Below, piece by piece: positions 32,149 to 40,974 of a stretch of DNA of 64,000 nucleotides. A program made the translations under genes and the position numbers. The stretch's first letter is position 1, and every line of letters starts with the position of its first letter. Origin of the DNA: RGIG4079 sp045637505. Its GTDB lineage: Bacteria; Bacteroidota; Bacteroidia; Bacteroidales; Muribaculaceae. The stretch is taken from assembly GCA_045637505.1 (NCBI GenBank), contig JAZTZO010000024.1, forward strand, positions 1 to 64,000, written 5' to 3'. Below the pieces are notes generated by a model that was not told where the DNA came from, did no database searches, and saw only the letters and a program-made list of their open reading frames with translations.

Positions 32149-33789
32149 ATGATAACAGTAGAAGGATTGACCGTTGAGTTTGGCGGTACAACATTGTTCA
32201 AAGATATCTCGTTCCAAATCAATGAGGGTGACCGCATTGCCCTTATGGGTAAGAATGGAGCAGGAAAAAGTACACTATTAAAAATTCTTGCAGGAGTGCG
32301 AAATGCCACTCGAGGCTCGGTGTCGGTACCCAAAGAATGTGTGGTAGCATATCTCCCACAGCACTTGATGACCGAAGATGGTCGCACCGTGCGCGAAGAG
32401 GCTTCGCAGGCGTTTGCCCACTTGATGGAAACCGAAGCTGAGATAAATTGCCTAAACGAGCAACTTTCAACACGCACCGACTATGAGAGCGACGAGTATA
32501 TGGCACTCATTGAACGTGTGAGCGAGTTGAGCGAGAAATTTTATGCCATCGATATGACTCACTTCGATGAAGATGTGGAGAAAACATTGCTCGGCTTGGG
32601 TTTCAAACGCACCGATCTCGACAGTCCTACATCGGAATTTAGTGGAGGTTGGCGCATGCGCATCGAGTTGGCTAAATTGCTATTGAAAAATCCCGATGTG
32701 TTGTTGCTCGACGAGCCTACCAACCACCTTGACATCGAAAGTATCCTTTGGCTTGAAGATTTCATAAAAACATCATCAAAGGCTGTTGTAGTAATCAGTC
32801 ACGACCGCCGATTTGTAGATGCCATCACTACTCGCACCATTGAGGTGACAATGGGACGCATCTATGACTATAAAGCCTCATATAGCCATTATCTTGAATT
32901 GCGCAAAGAACGTCGCGAGCAACAAATGAAGCAATATGAGGAGCAACAAAAAATGATTCAAGAAACTAAAGACTTCATCGAGCGATTTAAAGGCACTTAT
33001 TCAAAAACATTGCAAGTGCAAAGCCGTGTGAAGATGCTCGAAAAACTTGAAATCATTGAGGTTGACGAAGAAGATACATCGGCATTGCGATTGAAATTCC
33101 CACCATCACCACGAAGTGGTACATATCCAGTACAAGCCGATGGTGTGGGTAAGGCATATGGCGACAAACGAGTGTTTGCCAATGCTTCGTTTATGATTGA
33201 ACGAGGCGATAAAGTGGCGTTTGTAGGCCGAAATGGTGAGGGTAAATCTACTCTTGTGAAATGTATCATGAACGAGATAGAGCATGAGGGAACGCTTACT
33301 CTCGGGCATAATGTGCAAGTGGCTTATTTTGCGCAAAATCAGGCTTCGTTGCTCGATGAAAATCTCACTGTATTCCAAACTATCGACGACATTGCCAAGG
33401 GTGATGTGAGATTGAAAATTCGCGATATGTTGGGCGCATTTATGTTTGGCGGACCTGAAGAGAGTACAAAGAAAGTGAAAGTGTTGTCGGGTGGAGAGCG
33501 TACACGCTTGGCGATTCTTAAACTATTGCTCGAGCCAGTGAATCTGCTCATTCTCGACGAACCTACCAACCACCTCGACCTCAAAACAAAGGATATTCTC
33601 AAACAAGCATTGCAAGACTATGATGGCACACTAATCCTCGTGAGTCACGACCGTGACTTCCTCGATGGATTGGTAACAAAAGTGTATGAATTTGGCGATG
33701 GTCGTGTGCGTGAACACCTATGTGGCATCAACGAATTCCTCGAAAACAAACGCCTCGCAAACCTCCAAGATATCGAACGCAAGGGATAG
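32149..33789 (+). CDS. ABC-F family ATPase (ribosome-acting)
   Basis: Two nucleotide-binding domains lie on one chain without membrane segments (546 residues). Each has Walker A (GKNGAGKST near 35, GRNGEGKST near 363), a signature motif (FSGGWRMRIE and LSGGERTRLA) and Walker B followed by DEPTNHLD. A charged linker of about 80 residues between them (RKERREQQMKQYEEQQKM) is the ABC-F P-site tRNA interaction motif region. Such proteins (EttA, Uup, YbiT, antibiotic-resistance ABC-Fs) work on the ribosome. The exact subfamily is not assigned, and there is no reason to call it a resistance gene. Confidence 0.9.
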   Translation: MITVEGLTVEFGGTTLFKDISFQINEGDRIALMGKNGAGKSTLLKILAGVRNATRGSVSVPKECVVAYLPQHLMTEDGRTVREEASQAFAHLMETEAEINCLNEQLSTRTDYESDEYMALIERVSELSEKFYAIDMTHFDEDVEKTLLGLGFKRTDLDSPTSEFSGGWRMRIELAKLLLKNPDVLLLDEPTNHLDIESILWLEDFIKTSSKAVVVISHDRRFVDAITTRTIEVTMGRIYDYKASYSHYLELRKERREQQMKQYEEQQKMIQETKDFIERFKGTYSKTLQVQSRVKMLEKLEIIEVDEEDTSALRLKFPPSPRSGTYPVQADGVGKAYGDKRVFANASFMIERGDKVAFVGRNGEGKSTLVKCIMNEIEHEGTLTLGHNVQVAYFAQNQASLLDENLTVFQTIDDIAKGDVRLKIRDMLGAFMFGGPEESTKKVKVLSGGERTRLAILKLLLEPVNLLILDEPTNHLDLKTKDILKQALQDYDGTLILVSHDRDFLDGLVTKVYEFGDGRVREHLCGINEFLENKRLANLQDIERKG

Positions 33790-33850
33790 AGGAACAAGTA
33801 AAATGAAAAACAATTAAAATCAATAAGCTTTTAATTGTTCTAAATAAAAA

Positions 33851-33890
33851 AATGGGCCTAATATGTCGATTACGACATTTTAGACCCATT
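33851..33890 (-). terminator. Terminator of the muramidase lipoprotein gene
   Basis: AATGGGCCTAA-TATGTCG pairs with CGACATTTTAG-ACCCATT. On the minus strand it is followed by a run of seven T. An A/T hairpin (33809-33839) on the other side may serve the ABC-F gene. Confidence 0.8.
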
Positions 33891-33912
33891 AAACTTTTTA
33901 GGGGGGGATTCT

Positions 33913-34674
33913 TTATTTTTTATACTTCGCGTATGCTCGTGCCATGCGGGTGTGATAGCCGCGTGAGGCGTAGCTGGGGCCGTTGTAGCGAGAGGCAAAG
34001 CCCGCCCAGTTTTTTGCCTTTAGATACTTTACCATGCCCGACGACTCAATGAAATTGGCAAACAATTCGAGTTGGTCGCGTTCAGAACGGCTCATAAGTC
34101 GGAAAAATTCGTCGGCATCTTTTGTTTTGCATAGTTTCCAGTTGAAACCTCCTATTTGGAACATACCCCAAAAACTGCTATAAATACCAAGAGTGTTATC
34201 GACTGAACGAAGCGCTTCGAATCGAGCCCATTCGGCACCTTGTTGTGAGCCATATTTCTTTTTGCTTGCGCCCCATATTTCGGGGTGAGAACCACGATAT
34301 TTAGAGAGTTTTACCCCTAATTTAGGTGCAAATTTATTTACTATCGACATATCGAAGTTGATAATGGGCTTTCCGGGTGCCCAAAAGCCTTTATTGGCTC
34401 GTCCGGCTTCAATCTCTACGACGGCTCTAATGGCAGCTGGCTCAACCCCGAGTCGAGCGGCAACTTCATCGTAGTCTTTTTGAGAGAGTCTTTGGTCACA
34501 ATATGTAACGGTGTCTTCAATGATTGCCGAGTCGATTGCAGTAGTGTCGCACACAATTGAATCGCACATGGTTGAGTCGCATAGCGACTGCTGATTAGTT
34601 TCGTTACACGCAAATCCCGTAAATGTTAATGTTGCGATAATTGCGAGTGGAGAGAAAATTAATAGTTTCTTCAT
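33913..34674 (-). CDS. N-acetylmuramidase (DUF3380-type) lipoprotein
   Basis: A lipoprotein leader with lipobox TGFAC precedes a Cys/Asp/Thr-rich linker to about residue 60. The N-acetylmuramidase domain follows: EVAARLGVEPAAIRAVVEIEAG with the probable catalytic Glu, PIINFDMSIVNKF, SSFWGMFQIGGFNW, and WAGFASRYNGPSYA. Related domains cleave the glycan of peptidoglycan and are common in phage endolysins, but the lipoprotein signal here points to a cellular role at the outer-membrane inner face. It is monocistronic. Confidence 0.8.
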   Translation of the reverse strand: MKKLLIFSPLAIIATLTFTGFACNETNQQSLCDSTMCDSIVCDTTAIDSAIIEDTVTYCDQRLSQKDYDEVAARLGVEPAAIRAVVEIEAGRANKGFWAPGKPIINFDMSIVNKFAPKLGVKLSKYRGSHPEIWGASKKKYGSQQGAEWARFEALRSVDNTLGIYSSFWGMFQIGGFNWKLCKTKDADEFFRLMSRSERDQLELFANFIESSGMVKYLKAKNWAGFASRYNGPSYASRGYHTRMARAYAKYKK

Positions 34675-34733
34675 TGATAATTGTTTTGGTTGATAATTGA
34701 GGTGTAAATCTTACACTCATTATGATTTAAACA

Positions 34734-34764
34734 ACACCCTCTATTGGTATTTAATAGAGGGTGT
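34734..34764 (-). terminator. Terminator of pepD
   Basis: ACACCCTCTATT and AATAGAGGGTGT form a perfect 12-bp stem (34734-34745/34753-34764). The minus-strand tail is only moderately T-rich. Confidence 0.7.
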
Positions 34765-34792
34765 ATGTTTAGAACTATTTTGTGAGATAGAG

Positions 34793-36250
34793 TTACTTTT
34801 TCAAGTCGGCAACTTTCTTCAATACGAGAGTGAGTTGTCCCCAGAAACGCTCTACAGCAGGAATGTGCATGCGTTCTTTTGGAGAGTGAACATCTCTCAA
34901 TGTTGGGCCAAATGAAACCATGTCGAGGTGTGGATATTTTTGCAAGAAAAGACCACATTCAAGACCAGCATGGATGGCTTTGATGGCAGGAGTGATGCCA
35001 TAAAGTTCTTTATATGCATCGCGAGCAATTTCCATGATAGGAGATTTCATGTTGGGAGCCCAACCTGGATAACCATCACCGTGAGTAACTTTTGCACCTG
35101 CAAGAGCAAACACTGCTTCTACTTGGTGAGCAATATCCCATTTGCGAGAGTCAACCGAACTGCGTTGGCTTGTAGTAACGAGGATTTCGTTGCCAGGGAG
35201 CATTTTTACTGAAGCGAGGTTGGTTGATGTTTCAACAAGACCTTCGAGGTCGCGGCTCATTGAGATAACACCATGAGGTGCGCAATAGAGAGCATTGATG
35301 AGTTTTACTGCAGTTTCATTGTCGATGCAGTTTTGAGGAGCGTCAACGCTTTCGAGAGTGAGTTTGAGGTCGGGTTCAACGCCAGCATATTCAAATTCAA
35401 CATCGGCAATATAGTTGTTGAAAGCAATGCGCACATCTTCTTTGGTAGCTTTGTCAACACCAATCACCGCCGATGCAGCACGAGGTATAGCATTACGCAA
35501 ATTACCACCTTCGATTTCAGCCAAAGTCAATTCTTGCTTTTGAGCCACTTGCCAAATGAAGCGAGCAAGAAGTTTGTTGGCATTAGCTCGGCCTAAATGA
35601 ATGTCGCAACCCGAGTGACCACCTTGACCATCGGCAACAGAGATTTTAAGATATTGTTTATCTTGAGGAGCTGCTTGAGGAGTGTAACTGAAGGTACAAG
35701 TAGTGTCAACACCACCAGCACAACCTACGAAGATTTCAGCATCATCTTCCGAGTCGAGGTTGAGAAGGATTGAGCCTGAAATCATATTTTCGCCAAGGTT
35801 ATTTGCACCAGTCAAACCAGTTTCTTCATCAACAGTAAATAACGCTTCAATAGGGCCATGCACAAGAGTGTCGTCAACTAAAGCAGCAAGAGCACCAGCC
35901 ATACCGATACCATTGTCAGCACCGAGAGTAGTACCATTGGCCCACACCCATTCGCCATCGACGCGAGTAGTGATAGGAGTGTTTTCGAAGTCGAATGGAT
36001 CGTTTGACTCGCACACCATATCCATGTGAGCTTGAAGAATGATACCGGGAGCATTTTCGTGGCCAGCAGTAGCAGGTTTGCTCATCACTACATTACCTAT
36101 TTCGTCGGTTTTTACTGCTATATTATTTTTAGCAGCAAAGTCCAATAGCCATTGGCGTATTTTTTCTTCCTTTTTAGAAGGACGAGGTACTTGAGTGATT
36201 TCGTCGAAGATTGACCAAATCAAAGAAGGCTTTAAATCTTTTAGTGTCAT
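34793..36250 (-). CDS. pepD: Aminoacyl-histidine dipeptidase (PepD, M20 family)
   Basis: PepD hydrolyses Xaa-His and other dipeptides in the cytosol using two metal ions. Readable M20 motifs are LQAHMDMVCE (first metal His and Asp), the ADNGIGMAGAL block with bridging Asp, DEETGLTGA with the catalytic Glu, LNLDSEDD, and the late AIHAGLECGLF with the final His. The 485-residue length fits the PepD family. No signal peptide is present. The start at 36250 gives MTLKDLKPSLIWSIFDEITQ, a typical beginning. Confidence 0.93.
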   Translation of the reverse strand: MTLKDLKPSLIWSIFDEITQVPRPSKKEEKIRQWLLDFAAKNNIAVKTDEIGNVVMSKPATAGHENAPGIILQAHMDMVCESNDPFDFENTPITTRVDGEWVWANGTTLGADNGIGMAGALAALVDDTLVHGPIEALFTVDEETGLTGANNLGENMISGSILLNLDSEDDAEIFVGCAGGVDTTCTFSYTPQAAPQDKQYLKISVADGQGGHSGCDIHLGRANANKLLARFIWQVAQKQELTLAEIEGGNLRNAIPRAASAVIGVDKATKEDVRIAFNNYIADVEFEYAGVEPDLKLTLESVDAPQNCIDNETAVKLINALYCAPHGVISMSRDLEGLVETSTNLASVKMLPGNEILVTTSQRSSVDSRKWDIAHQVEAVFALAGAKVTHGDGYPGWAPNMKSPIMEIARDAYKELYGITPAIKAIHAGLECGLFLQKYPHLDMVSFGPTLRDVHSPKERMHIPAVERFWGQLTLVLKKVADLKK

Positions 36251-36490
36251 ATTAGTTTTGTGTTTAATTAATGATATTTACTTACTTAAAATGTTTGTAA
36301 CGATGGAAAATAATGTTAAAATCATCGTTATTCGCTCACTAAGTTACAAAATAAAATTTATATATAGCAAAAAATTAGGATTCCTTTCATATATTTGCAC
36401 CACGAAAACACAAAATGGCTTATTTTGGGCTATAAAATTGTGTTTTTTAAGAATTAGAAACTAATAAAATTAATAATATAAAAAGCTAAC

Positions 36491-37159
36491 ATGAAAAAAA
36501 TATCACTTATTGCAGGCGCATGCTTGCTTTTAATGTCAACTGCTTGTTCATCGGAAGGTGCTTCGACTGAAAAAGGTGCACAAGACTCAACTCAAGTAAC
36601 AAAAAAAGCCGATCCATTTGAAGCTCAAACCAACATTCGTTATATCGATATGGATTCAATCACCGAGCACTATAATCTTGCAAAGGATTATAAAGAATGG
36701 TTGATGAAAAAGAATGAGAGCCTCGAAAAACAAATCCGTGGATTATATGCATCGGCTCAAAAATTTGAAGCTGAATGCCAAAAGAAAATGCAAGCAAACG
36801 GATATCTTACCGAAGCTGCTTACAAAGCTGATGTGCAAAAACTTCAAAATATGGCAGTTAATGCACAAAAGAAAGAACAAGAACTTCGCCGTCAAGCAGC
36901 ACAAGAAGATGCACAATGGCAAAAACAACTTCAAGATTCAATCAACTCATTTGTGATTGATTACAATAAAGATAAGAAATTTGATGCAATTTTGATGAAA
37001 GCAGCAGGTATCTATTTCAATCCTTCTCTTGAAATAACAAAAGATGTTATTGAGGGATTGAACGCTCGTTATAACAATGTTGCTCCTTCAAAAGATACTA
37101 AAGCCGAAGAAAAAGCAGCTCCAGCCGATTCAACAAAGAAAGCCGAAGTTAAAAAGTAA
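36491..37159 (+). CDS. OmpH/Skp-family lipoprotein
   Basis: The leader ends in a lipobox (LMSTAC), so this 222-residue member is a lipoprotein, unlike classical Skp. A coiled coil rich in Lys, Gln and Ala (about 75-165) follows NIRYIDMDSITEHYNLA, the usual OmpH start. FDAILMKAAGIYFNPSLEIT is the C-terminal beta element, and a charged tail ends the protein. Skp-like proteins are periplasmic chaperones for outer-membrane proteins. A second paralog lies 520 bases downstream. Confidence 0.85.
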   Translation: MKKISLIAGACLLLMSTACSSEGASTEKGAQDSTQVTKKADPFEAQTNIRYIDMDSITEHYNLAKDYKEWLMKKNESLEKQIRGLYASAQKFEAECQKKMQANGYLTEAAYKADVQKLQNMAVNAQKKEQELRRQAAQEDAQWQKQLQDSINSFVIDYNKDKKFDAILMKAAGIYFNPSLEITKDVIEGLNARYNNVAPSKDTKAEEKAAPADSTKKAEVKK

Positions 37160-37184
37160 ATATTTCAACAATAGATAGATTGGC

Positions 37185-37223
37185 CGTCGGAGGATTCTTG
37201 AAGAGAATTCTCCGACGCTTTTT
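37185..37223 (+). terminator. Rho-independent terminator after the OmpH lipoprotein gene
   Basis: CGTCGGAG and CTCCGACG (37185-37217) form a long stem with an inner ATTCT/AGAAT, followed by CTTTTTATA. Confidence 0.9.
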
Positions 37224-37317
37224 ATATAAGAAATGATTAAGGGTTGATATAATATTTTGATATACGGGAAAAAATGATTAATTTTGACCACGAATTTAAA
37301 TATAATCCTTAAAGAAG

Positions 37318-37629
37318 ATGCGTCGTCTTATTATCTCATGTGTTGTGTTATTGAGCATTTGCTGTGGAGCAAACGCTGCATCGGCATGGGAACGCACGGG
37401 CGGAAAGATACAAACCGAGCGCATCGAAGCCGAGGGTCCCGAAGTGAGAGTGAGCGAGGGATATGTATATGTTACAACATCTCGCACCACTACCGTAAAA
37501 GTATTTTCAATATTGGGGCAACTTATTTCACAAGAAACTATTCAGCCGGGAATATCTCGTTTTAGACTCCCCTCAAGAGGTATTTATATACTAAAAGTGG
37601 GAACGGTGACTAAACGTATCACTATATAG
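37318..37629 (+). CDS. Tiny secreted protein consisting of a type IX-like sorting tail
   Basis: After a signal peptide (RRLIISCVVLLSICCGANA) only about 80 residues remain. The last 45 (VKVFSILGQLISQETIQPG, then SRGIYILKVG and TKRITI) have the form of a type A C-terminal sorting domain, normally found at the end of much larger secreted proteins. Here no passenger domain exists. It lies between two OmpH paralogs, with its own small leader. It may be a decoy, a minimal surface adhesin or an accessory of the secretion machinery. Confidence 0.6.
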   Translation: MRRLIISCVVLLSICCGANAASAWERTGGKIQTERIEAEGPEVRVSEGYVYVTTSRTTTVKVFSILGQLISQETIQPGISRFRLPSRGIYILKVGTVTKRITI

Positions 37630-37678
37630 TGAGTCTATAAAATATATCATAATTAAAAACATTAAAATTATAAGATAA

Positions 37679-38332
37679 ATGAAAGCATTTTCAAAGGCGA
37701 GCCTATTGGCAATCGCATTCCTTGTAGGTGCATCAAATCTGTCTAATGCACAGGTTGCTACAATTTCTAATATATCGGAGGTAAATGCTCCAGCAACCCC
37801 ATCAACCAATATACGCTATGTCGATATGGATGTGATAACCGAGGGATTTGTTTTGGCTGTTGAGTTTCAACAATGGGCTAAAACTACATCCGATAGTATG
37901 AAGACCGTGGTTGAAGATAAATATAAAGCGGCTCAAAAGTTGGAAGCGTCAATTCAATCAAAGTTGAATAACAATAAATATGCATCGCGTCCGGCTTATG
38001 AGAAAGATGTGAAGAAATATCAAGATATGGTTACCGATATACAAGTGCTTGAAAAGAAATTGACCGAAGAATTGCAATTTGAAAGCGCTAAACGCATGCA
38101 AATGCTACAAGACTCAATCGAGTCATATATTACTGAATATAACCTCGCACATCGTTATGATGCGATATTATATAAGTCGGCAGGTATATTCTTCAATCCC
38201 ACACTTGATATTACCAATGAGATTCTTCGAGGGTTGAATTCTCGATATAGCAAACCCGTAGAGATTGAGATTCCTCTCCCCGATGAAGGTCTCGTGCCTC
38301 AAAAAATGGAAGATAATACTATCACACCATAA
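37679..38332 (+). CDS. OmpH/Skp-family periplasmic chaperone-like protein
   Basis: This 217-residue paralog of the protein at 36491 keeps NIRYVDMDVITEGFVLA, a coiled coil (about 75-150) and YDAILYKSAGIFFNPTLDIT. Its leader (GASNLSNAQ) fits signal peptidase I, not a lipobox. It probably works in the periplasm as a soluble chaperone, complementing the lipid-anchored copy. A terminator follows 38 bases after the stop. Confidence 0.85.
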   Translation: MKAFSKASLLAIAFLVGASNLSNAQVATISNISEVNAPATPSTNIRYVDMDVITEGFVLAVEFQQWAKTTSDSMKTVVEDKYKAAQKLEASIQSKLNNNKYASRPAYEKDVKKYQDMVTDIQVLEKKLTEELQFESAKRMQMLQDSIESYITEYNLAHRYDAILYKSAGIFFNPTLDITNEILRGLNSRYSKPVEIEIPLPDEGLVPQKMEDNTITP

Positions 38333-38370
38333 TATAAAAAGGATATTGTCTAAATACCCTAATAAGCAAA

Positions 38371-38401
38371 CAAGGTCGCATTTTATGCGACCTTGTTTTT
38401 T
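38371..38401 (+). terminator. Rho-independent terminator after the second OmpH gene
   Basis: CAAGGTCGCAT-TTT-ATGCGACCTTG, a perfect 11-bp stem, is followed by six T. Confidence 0.95.
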
Positions 38402-38419
38402 GATGTATGATTGTGGAGT

Positions 38420-38836
38420 TTAGTATAACTCTGATTGAGTGTTGCCGAAATTTTGGCTTATTTTTGTTGCGATTTCAATCATCTCTTCCTTGCTCAACGA
38501 TGCTTTTTCTTTAAAGAAGTTCATATCGGCTTCTTTGTTGATGGGGATGAGGTGGATGTGAGTGTGAGGAACTTCCAAGCCCATCACCGCAACACCTACA
38601 CGAGTGCAAGGAATTGCTTGTTTGATTGCTTCTGCTACTCGCTTGGCAAATAATTGAAGTCCGAGATATTCTTCGTCGTTTAGGTCAAAGATATAGTCAA
38701 CTTCGTTTTTAGGAATAACAAGTGTGTGCCCAGGAGCAACGGGATTAATGTCGAGGAACGCAAAATATTTGTCATCTTCGGCGATTTTGTAACATGGTAT
38801 TTCACCAGCTACAATGCGACTAAAAATTGTTGCCAT
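38420..38836 (-). CDS. HIT family protein (nucleotide-binding hydrolase)
   Basis: The HIT motif HTHIHLIPI is visible near residue 99, together with the N-terminal IFSRIVAGEIPCYKIAEDD and HTLVIPK blocks. HIT/HINT proteins hydrolyse AMP-linked substrates such as adenosine phosphoramidate and diadenosine polyphosphates. At 138 residues it is a complete single-domain member of the cytosol. It lies 36 bases downstream of greA and is likely co-transcribed with it. Confidence 0.93.
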   Translation of the reverse strand: MATIFSRIVAGEIPCYKIAEDDKYFAFLDINPVAPGHTLVIPKNEVDYIFDLNDEEYLGLQLFAKRVAEAIKQAIPCTRVGVAVMGLEVPHTHIHLIPINKEADMNFFKEKASLSKEEMIEIATKISQNFGNTQSELY

Positions 38837-38872
38837 TGTGGTAATAGTTTTTGAGGTTAAAATAAGTATTTA

Positions 38873-39343
38873 TTAGAATGAAATTTCAACGATTTCAAAC
38901 TTCATCAAGCCCGAAGGAACTTTGATTTCTACAACATCGCCAAGTTTGTGGCCGAGAAGACCTTGTGCAATAGGAGTGCTTGATGCGATTTTCTTCTCTT
39001 TGAGATTAGCTTCGCTATCGGCAACAATGGTATATTCCATTTCCATATTGTTTACAAGGTTCTTGATTTTTACCTTGTTCATAATTTGAACTTCGTCGGT
39101 GTTGAGTTTGCTTTCGTCAATGATACGAGCATTGGCTACGAGGTCTTTGAGTTGAGCAATTTTCATTTCCAACAAACCTTGAGCTTCTTTTGCTGCATCA
39201 TATTCAGCATTTTCCGATAAGTCGCCTTTGTCTCTTGCTTCGGCAATGGCGCGTGATACTTCGGGGCGTTTTACCGATTCAAGGTATGCGATTTCTTCCA
39301 TTTTGCGTTTATAACCTTCTTTGGTCATATAAGTGATTGCCAT
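38873..39343 (-). CDS. greA: Transcription elongation factor GreA
   Basis: GreA rescues backtracked RNA polymerase by stimulating transcript cleavage. The N-terminal coiled-coil hairpin contains SRAIAEARDKGDLSENAEYDAAKEAQ with the acidic tip residues D and E. The C-terminal FKBP-like domain has the SSTPIAQGLLGHKLGDVV motif. The length of 156 residues is typical. Its leader of about 87 nt contains a terminator-like hairpin, described separately. Confidence 0.96.
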   Translation of the reverse strand: MAITYMTKEGYKRKMEEIAYLESVKRPEVSRAIAEARDKGDLSENAEYDAAKEAQGLLEMKIAQLKDLVANARIIDESKLNTDEVQIMNKVKIKNLVNNMEMEYTIVADSEANLKEKKIASSTPIAQGLLGHKLGDVVEIKVPSGLMKFEIVEISF

Positions 39344-39365
39344 AGTGGTATAGTTTTTTATTAAA

Positions 39366-39401
39366 GTAAAAAAATAAAGAATCTCACTTTGAGTGGTGAG
39401 A
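39366..39401 (-). terminator. Terminator-like hairpin in the greA leader
   Basis: On the minus strand TCTCAC-CACTCAAA-GTGAGA (39401-39382) is followed by TTCTTTATTTTTTTAC. It lies between the greA promoter (TACCTTTG at 39444-39437) and the greA start at 39343, so it could act as an attenuator. The stem is only 6 bp. Confidence 0.4.
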
Positions 39402-39436
39402 CCCCTTTGTTATCTATATAATGTCGTTTTGTGCTA

Positions 39437-39444
39437 CAAAGGTA
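39437..39444 (-). promoter_or_regulatory. -7 element of greA
   Basis: TACCTTTG on the minus strand, about 94 bases upstream of the greA ATG. Confidence 0.55.
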
Positions 39445-39608
39445 GTCATAAATATTCAATAAAACAATTTTAAGAGTAAAATTATCGAGAAATAAGATTT
39501 GTTTAACTAATTTGTTATTAAATTGTTAAATATTTTAGATATTCATTGGGTATAAAGCAAATATTTAGTAAATTCGTAGAATAAATAAACGGAAAGACGC
39601 AGAATAAT

Positions 39609-40955
39609 ATGGCAGAAAAGATGCAATGGGCAAAGCTCATTAGTGACAAGCGATTTGGATTAGAACAGTACCATAATCCCACAGCAGGGGCGCGTAGCGA
39701 TTTTCAGCGCGACTATGACCGATTGGTCTTTTCATCTCCATTTCGCCGATTGCAAAATAAAACTCAAGTGTTCCCCTTGCCAGGGAGCATCTTTGTTCAC
39801 AACCGACTTACTCATAGCATGGAGGTGTCGTGTGTGGGACGCTCTTTGGCTAATGAGGTGAGCAATGAACTGCGTAAACGATATGCATCAGAGCCATGGT
39901 GTGAAAAACTCGATGATATTGGCGATATTGTCGCGGCGGCGTGTCTTGCACATGACTTGGGAAATCCTCCGTTTGGACATTCGGGTGAAACTGCTATAGC
40001 CACATTCTTCTCTGAAGGAGAGGGTGTGTCGTTGCGCAGCGAATTGTCTGACGAAGAGTGGAGCGATTTGATACACTTTGAAGGTAATGCCAACTCATTG
40101 CGATTGCTCATCAATCAGTTTAAAGGTCGTCGCCCAGGAGGTTTTGCCATGACCTATTCTACACTTGCTTCAATCGTAAAATATCCTTATGAATCGACAT
40201 TGGCTGGTGATGCCAACAAGTTTGGGTTCTTTATTTCAGAGAAAAAAGACATTGAGCGCATAGCCACCGAGTTGGGAATATTGCCTCGCTATGGGGCAAA
40301 TGGCGAAATTGCATTTGTGCGACACCCATTGGTATATATAGTTGAGGCTGCCGATGATATTTGTTACGAAGTGATGGATATTGAGGACGCTCATAAATTA
40401 AAAATTCTTACTACCGATGAGGTAACCGATCTTTTGATGGGATTTTTTGATGATGACCGCAAGCAACACATGTTTGATGTGATGAAAAATGTAGAGGATC
40501 CCAATGAGAAGGTTTCATATATGCGTTCGTGCGTAATAGGTCAGTTGGTGCGTCGTTGTGCCGAGGTGTTTGTTACACACGAAGATGAGATATTAGAGGG
40601 GCGTTTCAAGGGTTCATTAATAAGCCATATGCCTCAATTAGAGCGCGATGGCTATAGCCGTTGTAATGAAATGTCGTGGGCTAAAATATATAAAGCGCGC
40701 GATGTGGTGGATATTGAACTTGCCGGTAATCAAATTATTACTTACTTGTTGGGCAAATTTGTTCATGCAATAACACATCCGCATCTCAATTACTCTAAAC
40801 TATTGTTGTCGCAAGTGCCCCAACAATATGACATCAATGCCCCCACATTATATGGTCGCATTCAAGGTGTAATCGATCACATGTCGGGTATGACAGATGT
40901 GTATGCACTCGACCTTTATCGCAAACTTAATGGAATGAGTTTGCCAGCGGTATAG
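39609..40955 (+). CDS. dgt: Deoxyguanosinetriphosphate triphosphohydrolase family (HD domain)
   Basis: The enzyme (448 residues) releases tripolyphosphate from dGTP or other dNTPs. The HD metal site is visible in H-S-M-E-V-S and ACLAHDLGNPPFGHSGE. The N-terminal RSDFQRDYDRLVFSSPFRRLQNKTQV is the signature of the dGTPase group. It may control dNTP pools or limit phage. It is transcribed divergently from greA across a 265-bp A/T-rich spacer. Confidence 0.92.
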   Translation: MAEKMQWAKLISDKRFGLEQYHNPTAGARSDFQRDYDRLVFSSPFRRLQNKTQVFPLPGSIFVHNRLTHSMEVSCVGRSLANEVSNELRKRYASEPWCEKLDDIGDIVAAACLAHDLGNPPFGHSGETAIATFFSEGEGVSLRSELSDEEWSDLIHFEGNANSLRLLINQFKGRRPGGFAMTYSTLASIVKYPYESTLAGDANKFGFFISEKKDIERIATELGILPRYGANGEIAFVRHPLVYIVEAADDICYEVMDIEDAHKLKILTTDEVTDLLMGFFDDDRKQHMFDVMKNVEDPNEKVSYMRSCVIGQLVRRCAEVFVTHEDEILEGRFKGSLISHMPQLERDGYSRCNEMSWAKIYKARDVVDIELAGNQIITYLLGKFVHAITHPHLNYSKLLLSQVPQQYDINAPTLYGRIQGVIDHMSGMTDVYALDLYRKLNGMSLPAV

Positions 40956-40974
40956 CTTTTGCGCCGAAGGATAA

